Below, piece by piece: positions 21,306-28,501 of a stretch of 34,630 nt of DNA. The translations under genes and the position numbers were made by a program. How positions within the stretch are numbered: the stretch's first letter is position 1; every line of letters starts with the position of its first letter. Source of the DNA: Gemmatimonadota bacterium (GTDB taxonomy: Bacteria; Gemmatimonadota; Gemmatimonadetes; Longimicrobiales; Gaopeijiaceae); NCBI GenBank assembly GCA_028873845.1, contig JAPPNO010000034.1, positions 1-34,630 on the forward strand, given 5' to 3'. Below the pieces are notes generated by a model. It saw only the letters and a program-made list of their open reading frames with translations. It was not told the origin of the DNA and searched no databases.

Positions 21306-22316
21306 ATGAAGAAGAGCAACCCCGCACCGAACCCGTTCGGAATTGCGGCTCTGGACCTGTTCGCGTCGGCGCTGGGCGCCTTCATCCTGATCGCGGTCGT
21401 CATCTTCCCGATGATCGGGGAGGTGGTGCCCGACATCCCGGCCCCGCCCGCTCCGATCATCATGGCGGTGCCGACGCCCGACTCGGTGATCTGCCCGGTG
21501 TGCCCCACGTGCCCGGTCGTCGCCGCCGTTACCAAGCCGATCGACTGCCCGGTGTGCCCCACCTGTCCGGTCCCGGAACCCGTGCCGGAGACGATCTGCC
21601 CCGAAGTCGCCGTACCCGACCCCGTCGAGTGCCCGGTCTGCCCGCTGGTGCCCGCCCCGGTCATCTGCCCGGAGCCCGCTCCCGCGCCCATCCAGGTCGA
21701 CGCCCCGCACTTCCGGTTCCCCCACCTCGACATCATCGTCGCGCTGGATGTCACCAACAGCATGGGCGGGCAGATCGCCAAGCTGAAGGCGGAGGTTGAG
21801 CAGCTCGCCGTGCTTCTGAACCGGATCTCGCCCAGCTTCGGCATCGGCATGGTGGCATTCGGAGATCGGCGATGGGAGAGCCCGATGTTCCTGTTCCCGT
21901 TGCGGGAGCTCTCCGGTCCGGCCGCGAACCGCGATGCGTTCCGCACCTTCGTGAACGGCCTCTCGGTAGGCATGGGAACCGGGCGCGGTACCAATCCCGA
22001 CCAGCCCGAGGCCTTCTACGACGCGCTTGCGGCGGCGTCGCGAATGACCTGGCGGCCGCGATCCGAGCGAAGGGTCATCGTGCTGGTGACCGACAACCCG
22101 GCGTACAGCGAGGAGATCGATCGGTCCATACAGGCCGCGACCGGCATCGGACGACCGGAGGGACATCGCGTGTCGACGGTCTACGTCAAGACCGGGGGCT
22201 CGAACAACTCCGCCACGGAGGAGTTTCTTCGAAGCGTCGCCGAAGCCGGCGGCGGCCAGTACGTGCGCGACGTGGGAGGCTCGCTGACGGTCAACCTGCT
22301 TCTGTCCCTGTTCTGA
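21306..22316 (+). CDS. One-TM von Willebrand factor A protein with Cys-Pro linker; candidate motor B-subunit
   Basis: A 336-residue protein. A short basic, polar N-terminus precedes one helix (about 12-37) whose start reads ALDLFASALGAFILI; Asp17 sits where MotB, TolR and ExbD have the proton-binding Asp at the cytoplasmic side of their single helix. Residues about 40-135 form a Pro-rich linker with ten cysteines, including CPVCPTCP twice. The rest is a vWA domain: Asp148, Thr150 and Ser152 in DVTNSM form the first MIDAS motif, GTNPDQPEAF and TDNPAY (Asp263) supply the others. The domain should face the periplasm. The gene is convergent (9 bp) with the MotA/TolQ-like gene, which suggests partnership. 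It could instead be an ordinary membrane-anchored vWA protein. Operator site B lies upstream. Confidence 0.8.
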   Translation: MKKSNPAPNPFGIAALDLFASALGAFILIAVVIFPMIGEVVPDIPAPPAPIIMAVPTPDSVICPVCPTCPVVAAVTKPIDCPVCPTCPVPEPVPETICPEVAVPDPVECPVCPLVPAPVICPEPAPAPIQVDAPHFRFPHLDIIVALDVTNSMGGQIAKLKAEVEQLAVLLNRISPSFGIGMVAFGDRRWESPMFLFPLRELSGPAANRDAFRTFVNGLSVGMGTGRGTNPDQPEAFYDALAAASRMTWRPRSERRVIVLVTDNPAYSEEIDRSIQAATGIGRPEGHRVSTVYVKTGGSNNSATEEFLRSVAEAGGGQYVRDVGGSLTVNLLLSLF

Positions 22317-22325
22317 CCGGCCCCG

Positions 22326-23201
22326 CTACCGTCCGCCCGGACTCCGTTCCTCGTGCAGCCTGTTGGACAGATTGCCGAGGCAGTACTGGCCGATCCTGTT
22401 CAGGGCACCCTCTTCCTTCCCCCGCATGATGTGCATCGCGAACATCAGCACCGCCGATTGCAGGAGGGCGAGCAGGGTCGTGTAGAACGCGACCCCGAGG
22501 TCCCCGGTCAACTGCTCCATCATCTCGGGTCCGATCGTTCCGTCCATGATGCTGGCGCCGGCGAACATGACCCCGGCGGAGCGCATCGCGAAGGCGATGC
22601 CCAGCACGGTTCCGATGAAGCCGAGCGTCGGTATCAGCCAGATGACGTAGCGCAGCATGTTGTACCGCAACTCGATTTCATGCTGGTAGAGCTCGAGCGA
22701 CAGGTTCACCATCGAGTTGACCTGGTCCACCGATCCGCTGTTGCGGAACTGCAACAGGGCGCCGGTCAGCAGGCGTTGCAGCAGGTACCGCCTCTCCGGG
22801 TCGGACTCGACCACCCGCTCGTAGATCGGGGTAAGATCGCTCTTGCGCAGAATGGTCTCGTCGTCCTCGGGAAGCAGCCCGAGGTAGATCTGGTCGCCCT
22901 CCCGGCGGCCGGTGAAATGGCGCACCGCCAGCTCGCCGGCGGCCATGCAGAAGCCAAGCCACATCACATTCTGTATGGTGAACGGGTAGGGGAAGATGCG
23001 GGTGTTCCTGTCGACCAGCAGCTCGGCGCCCACGCTGTCGGCACCGGCGGGGAAGACGTACGACAGGGCCCCCACGAGGACGATCCCGGCCAGCAGGGAG
23101 ACGAAGAGAGTCACGGCCCGGAACGGTACCTGCTCGTCCCTCTCCACGGGTCGTTGCGGGGTGTGCGCCCGCTTCGGCGGCGCGTCCGCGTTGTCGCTCA
23201 T
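22326..23201 (-). CDS. MotA/TolQ/ExbB-family ion-channel protein
   Basis: A 291-residue inner-membrane protein with helices at about 27-50, 73-95, 183-206 and 234-257 and a large cytoplasmic section between the second and third. The diagnostic family segments are IPTLGFIGTVLGIAFAM in helix 3 and DLGVAFYTTLLALLQSAVLM in helix 4; these line the ion path in TolQ, ExbB and MotA pentamers. An upstream in-frame ATG exists, but the ATG at 23201 overlaps the stop of the preceding LRR gene as ATGA, so I take that start. It is the last gene of a three-gene, tightly overlapping operon. It lacks the long cytoplasmic tail of ZorA. It probably forms the stator with the one-TM vWA protein encoded opposite. 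Confidence 0.85.
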   Translation of the reverse strand: MSDNADAPPKRAHTPQRPVERDEQVPFRAVTLFVSLLAGIVLVGALSYVFPAGADSVGAELLVDRNTRIFPYPFTIQNVMWLGFCMAAGELAVRHFTGRREGDQIYLGLLPEDDETILRKSDLTPIYERVVESDPERRYLLQRLLTGALLQFRNSGSVDQVNSMVNLSLELYQHEIELRYNMLRYVIWLIPTLGFIGTVLGIAFAMRSAGVMFAGASIMDGTIGPEMMEQLTGDLGVAFYTTLLALLQSAVLMFAMHIMRGKEEGALNRIGQYCLGNLSNRLHEERSPGGR

Positions 23202-24679
23202 TGCCGCCCGCACTCGGGAAGGCGAACCCCGCCCAGCTGCGGATTGATGCCGGACTCGAAGCGCATCAGCGCCTTCGGTATGCACCCCGACAGGCGATTG
23301 TTGCTGAGCGTCAGCCGCTTGAGGTTGGTCAGGTTGCCCAGCTCGGGAGGGATCTGCCCGGAAAGCTGGTTGCCGCTGAGGGCGAGGAGCTCGAGGTGCC
23401 GCAGGTTGCCCAGCTCGGCCGGTATCCGGCCGGCGATCTCCGTACGGGACAGGCGCAGCCGCTTGAGGTTAACCAGGTTCCCGACTTCGGGCGGGATGAT
23501 CCCGGTCAGGGGGTTGTTGTACAGGTGCAGGTCCACGAGGCTCGAGAGCGAGCCCAGTTCGGCCGGTATCTCGCCCGACAGCTGGTTGTCTTCGAGGTAC
23601 AGCGCCTCGAGTTTGTCGAGCGCACCCAGTTCGGCCGGAATCGCGCCGGACAGCCGGTTTCCGCCCAGGTTGATGAGCTCCAGCTCCGTCAGGCGCGTGA
23701 GCCGCGGGGGAATCCCGCCCCCCAGATTCCGCCCGTTGAGATCGAGGCCCACGACGTTCTCGCCGCGCGACCGCACACCCGTCCAGGACCGACGATTCAG
23801 GGTAACGCGCCAGTTCAGGTCGCCGGTGGTCCCGGCCAGACCGCCTTTCGAAGCGAGGAGAAGCTGGTCGTCGGTGAGCCGCTCTTCGGCCCGTCGCTGC
23901 GCCGCCTCCAGGAGGTCGGCCTGTCGCTGCGCCGGGTCCGCCAACCGGGCGGCCGCGGTCCGGCGGGCCTCCTCCAGCCGTTCCTGCTCCGCCTGGCGTT
24001 CCTGCTCGGCCCGGCGCGCCTCCTCTTCCAGCCGTTCCTGTTCTGCCCGGCGGGCCTCCTCCGCGAGCCGCTCCTGCTCCGCTTGGCGGGCTTCCTCGGC
24101 CAGACGTGCCTCCTCCGCGATCCGGTCCATCTCCCGGCGGGCCTCTTCCGCGAGCCGCTCCTCCTCTGCCAGGCGGGCTTCCTCTGCCAGCCGCTGCTCC
24201 TCTGCACGCCGGGCGGAGTCGAGACGGGCCCGTTCCGCCAGCCGTTCCTCCCGGGCGATCCGGCGTTCCTCGGCGAGCCGCTGCGTCTCGGCTTCCAGCT
24301 CATCCCTGCGCCGCTGCTCCTCCGCCTCCGCCTCGGCCTGCCTGCCGGCCGCCACCAAATCCGCCAGGCTCGCGCGGTCCAGGTACCCGGTGGCATCGAT
24401 TCCGCGGTCCGCCTGCCATTCGCGGAGCGCCTCGCGGGCCTCGGGTTCCAGCACGCCGTCGGCGTCCCCGTGGTAGCGGCCCTCGGCGGACAGTCCCAGT
24501 TCCACCAGCGCAAGGACATCGGTGCCGAGGCCGAGCTGTGTCTCCTGAGCCGCGGCGAGCTGCTCGGGCGTGAGGGTCCGGTTCCGCGCGATCGAGACCA
24601 TGGCCGCCGCCATCCCCACGACCATGATGACGCCGGCCGCATAGTGGAGACGACGACGGCCTGCCCCGGGGCGGCGCAT
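23198..24679 (-). CDS. TM protein with peptidoglycan-binding-like domain, long coiled coil and plant-type LRRs
   Basis: A 493-residue protein (a GTG three bases upstream, overlapping the previous stop as GTGA, is an alternative start). A basic N-terminus and one helix (about 13-31) anchor it. Residues about 50-112 resemble a PG_binding_1 domain: LGLSAEGRYHGDADGVLEPE, then WQADRGIDATGYLD. Residues about 112-275 are an almost unbroken Glu/Ala/Arg-rich coiled coil with EEARLAEEERLAEEARR-type repeats. Residues about 310-480 contain leucine-rich repeats of the plant-like form NxLSGxIPxELGxL, about seven copies. It probably spans or measures the periplasm, gripping the cell wall while the LRR end binds a partner. 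The gene overlaps both neighbours, so all three products are likely made together. Confidence 0.8.
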   Translation of the reverse strand: MRRPGAGRRRLHYAAGVIMVVGMAAAMVSIARNRTLTPEQLAAAQETQLGLGTDVLALVELGLSAEGRYHGDADGVLEPEAREALREWQADRGIDATGYLDRASLADLVAAGRQAEAEAEEQRRRDELEAETQRLAEERRIAREERLAERARLDSARRAEEQRLAEEARLAEEERLAEEARREMDRIAEEARLAEEARQAEQERLAEEARRAEQERLEEEARRAEQERQAEQERLEEARRTAAARLADPAQRQADLLEAAQRRAEERLTDDQLLLASKGGLAGTTGDLNWRVTLNRRSWTGVRSRGENVVGLDLNGRNLGGGIPPRLTRLTELELINLGGNRLSGAIPAELGALDKLEALYLEDNQLSGEIPAELGSLSSLVDLHLYNNPLTGIIPPEVGNLVNLKRLRLSRTEIAGRIPAELGNLRHLELLALSGNQLSGQIPPELGNLTNLKRLTLSNNRLSGCIPKALMRFESGINPQLGGVRLPECGRQ

Positions 24680-25737
24680 CACCGGCTCCAGGCGAGACCG
24701 ATCTCGGTGCGGCCCACGACGCGCCTGACGAAGAGCTCAGGCCCCACCCGGGCGGCCGGAGCCCCCCGCGGCGCCGGCGACTCGACGACGCGTGAGATCG
24801 CCTCGATCTCGGCCATCTTCCTCGACCCGAGCACCCAATCGGCGGCGCCCCAGACTGCGAGCAGGCTTCCCACGCCGATGAACCACCTGTTCGCGGTTTC
24901 GGTCCGGTCCCGCCTGTGCACCGCGGACAGGTATTCCCACTCCGTATCGTAGTCCTCCCGCTCCGGGACACCCAGCCAGGGCAGCCACTTGACGGTCACG
25001 TAGGACCCACCCGCCATACCGGCGCCCCAGAGGAATTTCCTCTTCCCCGACCCGCGCCTCGCGGCGGCCTCCTCGTACTGCACCTCCAAAGCCGGATCGG
25101 CCAACGCGGGGAGCTCCCCTTCCATCGTCACCATGTCCCGGCTTCCCAGGATGTAGTCCGCGGCGCCCCAGGTGAGGAGACCAACACCGGCCAGCGTGAC
25201 GGCATTCCTGACGGTCCGCGCCGAGGAGTGCCTGTCAACCGCGGACTGATGGGAGGCCGAGTCCGCATAGGCTTCCTCGTCCCCCGCCTCGAACACGACC
25301 TTGGTTGTGGCGATGGCGATCGCGGCCATCGCCCCTCCCCAGAGCCATCTCTTCAAGCCCGACGACCGGCGCGCCTTCGATCTCTCGTACTGCACGTGGA
25401 TGTCCGGAATCCCGGCCCCCGTCATCGAGGGGTTCCCGCCGCCGGACGCGGCTCCCACGACCTCGACCTCGGAGGCCAGGACATATCCGATCAGGTCGTC
25501 CTCGCCGGGCTGCCCGGGGATCGACACGATGTGGTACGGACCGGACTCCCCGATCCAGTCGAGCGTAGCGCCCGGCGCCAGGTTGGCGATGACCGGGCTG
25601 GAATCGGACGGGTCGAGCCGGACGGCCGCGCCATCGCTGAGTGCCCGGACCTGTTGGGCCGAAGCGAAAGCGGGTGCTGCGAAGGAGACTCCGATGAACA
25701 TGATGCCAGCGCCGACCAGGCCGAGCTTCAGCTTCAT
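24679..25737 (-). CDS. SH3b-like exported membrane protein with internally duplicated helix pairs
   Basis: A 352-residue protein. The open frame extends to 25956, but the ATG at 25737 is followed by a clean signal sequence ending AFASAQ and is preceded by GAGGA. Residues about 28-95 look like an SH3b domain (ALSDGAAVRLDPSDSSPVI; GYVLASEVEVV). The rest is an internal duplication: residues about 115-205 and 219-310 each contain VQYE(R/E)-x-(K/A)ARR, a K/R-(W/F)-LWG helix, then WGAAD(Y/W)(I/V)LGSR after a second helix, giving four helices. I know no named family for this. It is the first gene of the SH3/LRR/MotA-like operon. Confidence 0.75.
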   Translation of the reverse strand: MKLKLGLVGAGIMFIGVSFAAPAFASAQQVRALSDGAAVRLDPSDSSPVIANLAPGATLDWIGESGPYHIVSIPGQPGEDDLIGYVLASEVEVVGAASGGGNPSMTGAGIPDIHVQYERSKARRSSGLKRWLWGGAMAAIAIATTKVVFEAGDEEAYADSASHQSAVDRHSSARTVRNAVTLAGVGLLTWGAADYILGSRDMVTMEGELPALADPALEVQYEEAAARRGSGKRKFLWGAGMAGGSYVTVKWLPWLGVPEREDYDTEWEYLSAVHRRDRTETANRWFIGVGSLLAVWGAADWVLGSRKMAEIEAISRVVESPAPRGAPAARVGPELFVRRVVGRTEIGLAWSR

Positions 25738-25933
25738 TCTCGTTGTTGCTTCCTCGCGCTGTCCTGATCCGCCCCAGGTGGACCAGTCCCGCTTTCGCGG
25801 ACGGTTGGTTGCCCCGGTCGAATCTAGCGGAACGGCTTGGTGGGGTCTATGGAATTCTGGCACGGATGGGGTGGTGGGCGGGGCATCGACCTGTCCGAAT
25901 CTGTCGCTGTGCTGTCGCCGTTCATGTCGACAA
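25738..25933. other. Region upstream of the motor-like operon and of the DUF4143 remnant
   Basis: The promoter of the minus-strand operon should lie here. I see no gene and none of the 38-bp operator sites. The segment also marks where the missing N-terminal ATPase half of the DUF4143 gene would have been. Confidence 0.5.
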
Positions 25934-26942
25934 ATGGTGTCCGTTTCTGCTATCAAAACAGTGCCAAACGTGTCGCTACGCCATGATCACGTGCGGCGCG
26001 CCGTGGACGATCGACGCCTCCCGGGTCAATTCATCCTCACCGGATCCGCCGTGCCGGCCGACGACGCGACCCGCCACACGGGGGCCGGACGCCTGACGCG
26101 CCTTCGCATGCGCCCGCTTTCGCTGTTCGAACTCGGGCGCTCTTCAGGCGAAGTCTCGCTGGCGGGCCTTCTGGACGGGGAGCATGTCTCGGCAGGCCGG
26201 GCGGTGATCCCGCTCGACGATCTGGCCGAGTTGATCTGCGTCGGCGGGTGGCCGGTCAACCTGGGACGCAGCACGCGGCTGGCACTTCGCGCCAACGTGG
26301 ATCATCTGGACGAGATCCGCCGCCTGGACATTGCGAATGGAGACGGCAGGCGGAGAGACCCGGTGAGAGTGGGAATGCTGCTTCGGTCCCTTGCCCGCAA
26401 CGTCGCCACCCCCGCGGCGACCGCGACCCTCGCCTCCGACACCGGCGAAGGCGTGTCCGCGATCACGGAGCACACCGCGGCCGGGTACCTGAGGGCGCTC
26501 GAGCGGATCATGATGGTCGAGAATCAACCCGCCTGGCCCACGCACCTCAGGTCGAGGTCGGTTCTGAGACGCAAACCGGTTCGACACCTCACGGATCCTT
26601 CGCTAGCGGTGGCCGCCGTTCGGGCGACGCCCGCCCGCCTGCTCCGCGACCTCGACTTTCTGGGGCTCCTCTTCGAGTCGATGGGTAGTGCGGGATCTGA
26701 GGGTCTACGCCCAGGCCGCGGACGCCGAGGTGTTCCACTACCGGGAGAAGGGGGGGTTGGAAGTGGACGCGATCGTGCAGGCGAACGACGGTCGCTGGGC
26801 GGCTTTCGAGGTCAAGCTGGGGGAGGGGAGGGTGGATGAGGCTGCGCGCAATCTGCGGAGGTTGGCGGCGCGGGTGGATCCGGAAAGGATGGGGGAGCCG
26901 GCGGCGCTGGGGGTGATTCCGGTGGGGGGGTTGGGGCCGTAG
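25934..26942 (+). pseudogene. DUF4143-type AAA ATPase, 5'-truncated and frameshifted
   Basis: The plus-strand frame carries RRAVDDRRLPGQFILTGSAV, then HTGAGRLTRLRMRPLSLFE, both standard in ATP-binding DUF4143 proteins, and later RHLTDPSLAVAAV and LGLLFESM. The N-terminal Walker A/B ATPase domain is missing. At 26683-26685 a GGG run appears to carry one extra G: dropping one base joins FESM to VVRDLRVYAQA and continues through GGLEVDAIVQ and AAFEVKLG to the stop at 26942. Both defects make a functional product unlikely. The frameshift alone could be a sequencing error, but the missing N-terminus cannot. Confidence 0.85.
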
Positions 26943-27011
26943 GCGGACTTCGAACGCTACAATGGCCTATGACCTTGAAGACGGTCTTGTTGCCGTGCGC
27001 TTCTGAAATCG

Positions 27012-28032
27012 TCACATTCTGTCAGCGCCATCAGAAAGCCCGCCGTCCCTGGCCAGATTGAGCAGCTTCGGGAAGACCCACAGTGCGGCCCTACGCCCGG
27101 CGGGCGGGACGAGCTCCCGTAGAACGCCGCCCTCCCGCAGCACCGTCAGAACGCGGCGTGCCGTCGACGCCGGAGTCCCTGCGTTCCGCCCGAAGTCGGT
27201 GCTCGCAAAGATCGGCCTCTCGAACACCCAGTCCACCGCCAGCGTCGCGTACTGCGACCGGGTCATCCTGGGAATTCGGTTCCTCAGGTCGTCGTGCAGC
27301 TCCAATATCCCCTTCGCCTTCGCCAGGTTCTCCTCCGCCTGGGCGCGCACGGCCTTGAGGAAGAAGAGAGTCCATGCCGTCCAGTCGTGGTCGCGCGACA
27401 CCCCAAGGAGAGAGTCATAGTAGTCGTTCCGGTTTGCCTCCAGGAATCCGCTGACGTAGAGGTGCGGCCGCTCCATCATCTTCCACTGCCAGAGCAGCAG
27501 GGGGACGAGCATGCGGCCCAGGCGACCGTTCCCGTCCAGAAAGGGATGCAGCGCCTCGAACTCGGCATGGAGCACGGCTAACTGAACCAGGCGGTCCGGC
27601 ACACCGTTCGCGCCTTCGTTGGCATACCTTTCCCACCGGCCCATGGCATCCGGGATCTCGTGGGCGGCAGGGGGAACGAAGCGGGCCTCCTCGATTCCGC
27701 ACCCGGGGGGACCGATCCAGTTGGGCGTCTTCCGGTACTCACCCGGCGACTTTCCCGTCCCCCGCACGCTGTCCAGAAGCACTGCGTGGGCCCTGCGAAT
27801 CACGCGGCCGCATACCGGAAGCGTCTCCAGCATCAGCTCGGCCTCGTGCATCGCCCGGCGGTAGTTGAGGATCTCGTGGATGTCCTCCCGGCGCTCCGGC
27901 GACTCGGCGTCGGCCCCGGCCTCCACTTCCAGCACCTCGGTCATCGTCGCCTGTGTCCCCTCGATGCGCGACGAGAGCACGGTCACCCGTCGGTGGAAAC
28001 GCGCCCGCGTGATAGTGGACCGGAGGCATCAT
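27012..28032 (-). pseudogene. fic gene with 5' internal deletion and frameshift (core Fic domain intact)
   Basis: A good start exists at 28032/28029 (GAGGAGG before ATGATG), and its first residues PPVHYHAGAFPP match the start of Fic proteins of this type. After about 15 codons the frame is lost. The conserved core resumes in another frame at 27986 with SSRIEGTQATM, only 43 bases after the ATG at 28029, whereas family members have roughly 60 codons there. The 324-residue frame from GTG 27986 keeps the inhibitory motif (Ser5...Glu9-Gly10) and the AMP-transferase motif HPFLDGNGRLGR (His147). Fic enzymes transfer AMP from ATP to hydroxyl side chains of target proteins. Expression would need initiation at the GTG; otherwise it is dead. 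C-terminal winged-helix-like region is present. Confidence 0.75.
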
Positions 28033-28164
28033 CCGCCTCCTCGCCCTACCGTAGGGCTCACCAGTCGTTCTTGTCGGTCTATGGGGGCAATAGTGGGTGA
28101 CAACCGATCTTCTGGACGCTAGATTTGGCGAACTCAGGGCCCGGAGCGGGGCCATTGCAAACGC

Positions 28165-28176
28165 GGGGGGGGGGGG
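28165..28176 (+). repeat. Homopolymer of twelve G
   Basis: An uninterrupted G12 run in non-coding DNA, 114 bp left of site C and 326 bp before the AlbA_2 GTG. Such tracts slip during replication and can vary in length. Confidence 0.9.
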
Positions 28177-28289
28177 TGATTGAATTGGCATCGGCGGCTG
28201 ATCGGCTCGCCGGTGGGTCGGACGGGGTGCATTCGGAAAGCGACGTACGGCGTTCGAGTCAAGCATCGGGGTGCTGCGGGACAGGCTGT

Positions 28290-28327
28290 GTAATGTGAAG
28301 TTTCCAATGTGGAAACTGTACTTTACA
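28290..28327. promoter_or_regulatory. Shared 38-bp operator-like site C, upstream of the AlbA_2 gene
   Basis: Two dyads 21 bp apart, counted from the T at 28289: TGTAAT-N6-TTTCCA and TGGAAA-N6-TTTACA. The centre also forms an exact inverted repeat AGTTTCC-N5-GGAAACT. It is the most symmetric of the four sites. It lies 174 bp upstream of the AlbA_2 GTG and 257 bp from the old fic start. Confidence 0.6.
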
Positions 28328-28501
28328 TGGGGGGACGGGCGTGGCGTGTGCCGAGAATGACATTGATGAGGTTCCAAACCCGATGCCTTAGCTTGATTCG
28401 GTGAACCGGCCGGGAATGCCCGATGGAAGTTGGTCCGACATGTAGGTTGGACCATCGGCGAAGGTCCCCGCGCCACCGGAGCCACTCAGGGAGCAAGGGC
28501 C

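Larger units (their letters stand above)
28033..28501. other. 469-bp intergenic region with G12 tract and operator site C
   Basis: It lies between the divergent starts of the fic remnant and the AlbA_2 gene. It holds a run of twelve G at 28165-28176 and site C at 28290-28327. I see no gene in it; a TTG-initiated extension of the AlbA_2 frame to 28430 is possible but unlikely. Confidence 0.6.

Noticed and set aside
21486-21640. Repeated short DNA units of about 12 bases.
   Set aside because: They encode the CPVCPTCP linker in frame and are explained by the vWA gene.
21486-22316. Reading the vWA protein as an ordinary secreted adhesin.
   Set aside because: Not excluded, but the motor-type helix with Asp17 and the adjacent MotA/TolQ-like gene make the motor-subunit reading more likely.
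23860-24330. Short, regularly spaced DNA repeats that could suggest a CRISPR or satellite array.
   Set aside because: They are codon repeats of the EEARLAEE-type coiled coil in an intact gene; there are no unique spacers.
21306-25737. Assignment of the motor-like locus to a Zorya defence system.
   Set aside because: The channel protein lacks the long ZorA tail, the one-TM subunit has a vWA and not an OmpA-like domain, and no ZorC, ZorD or ZorE is present.
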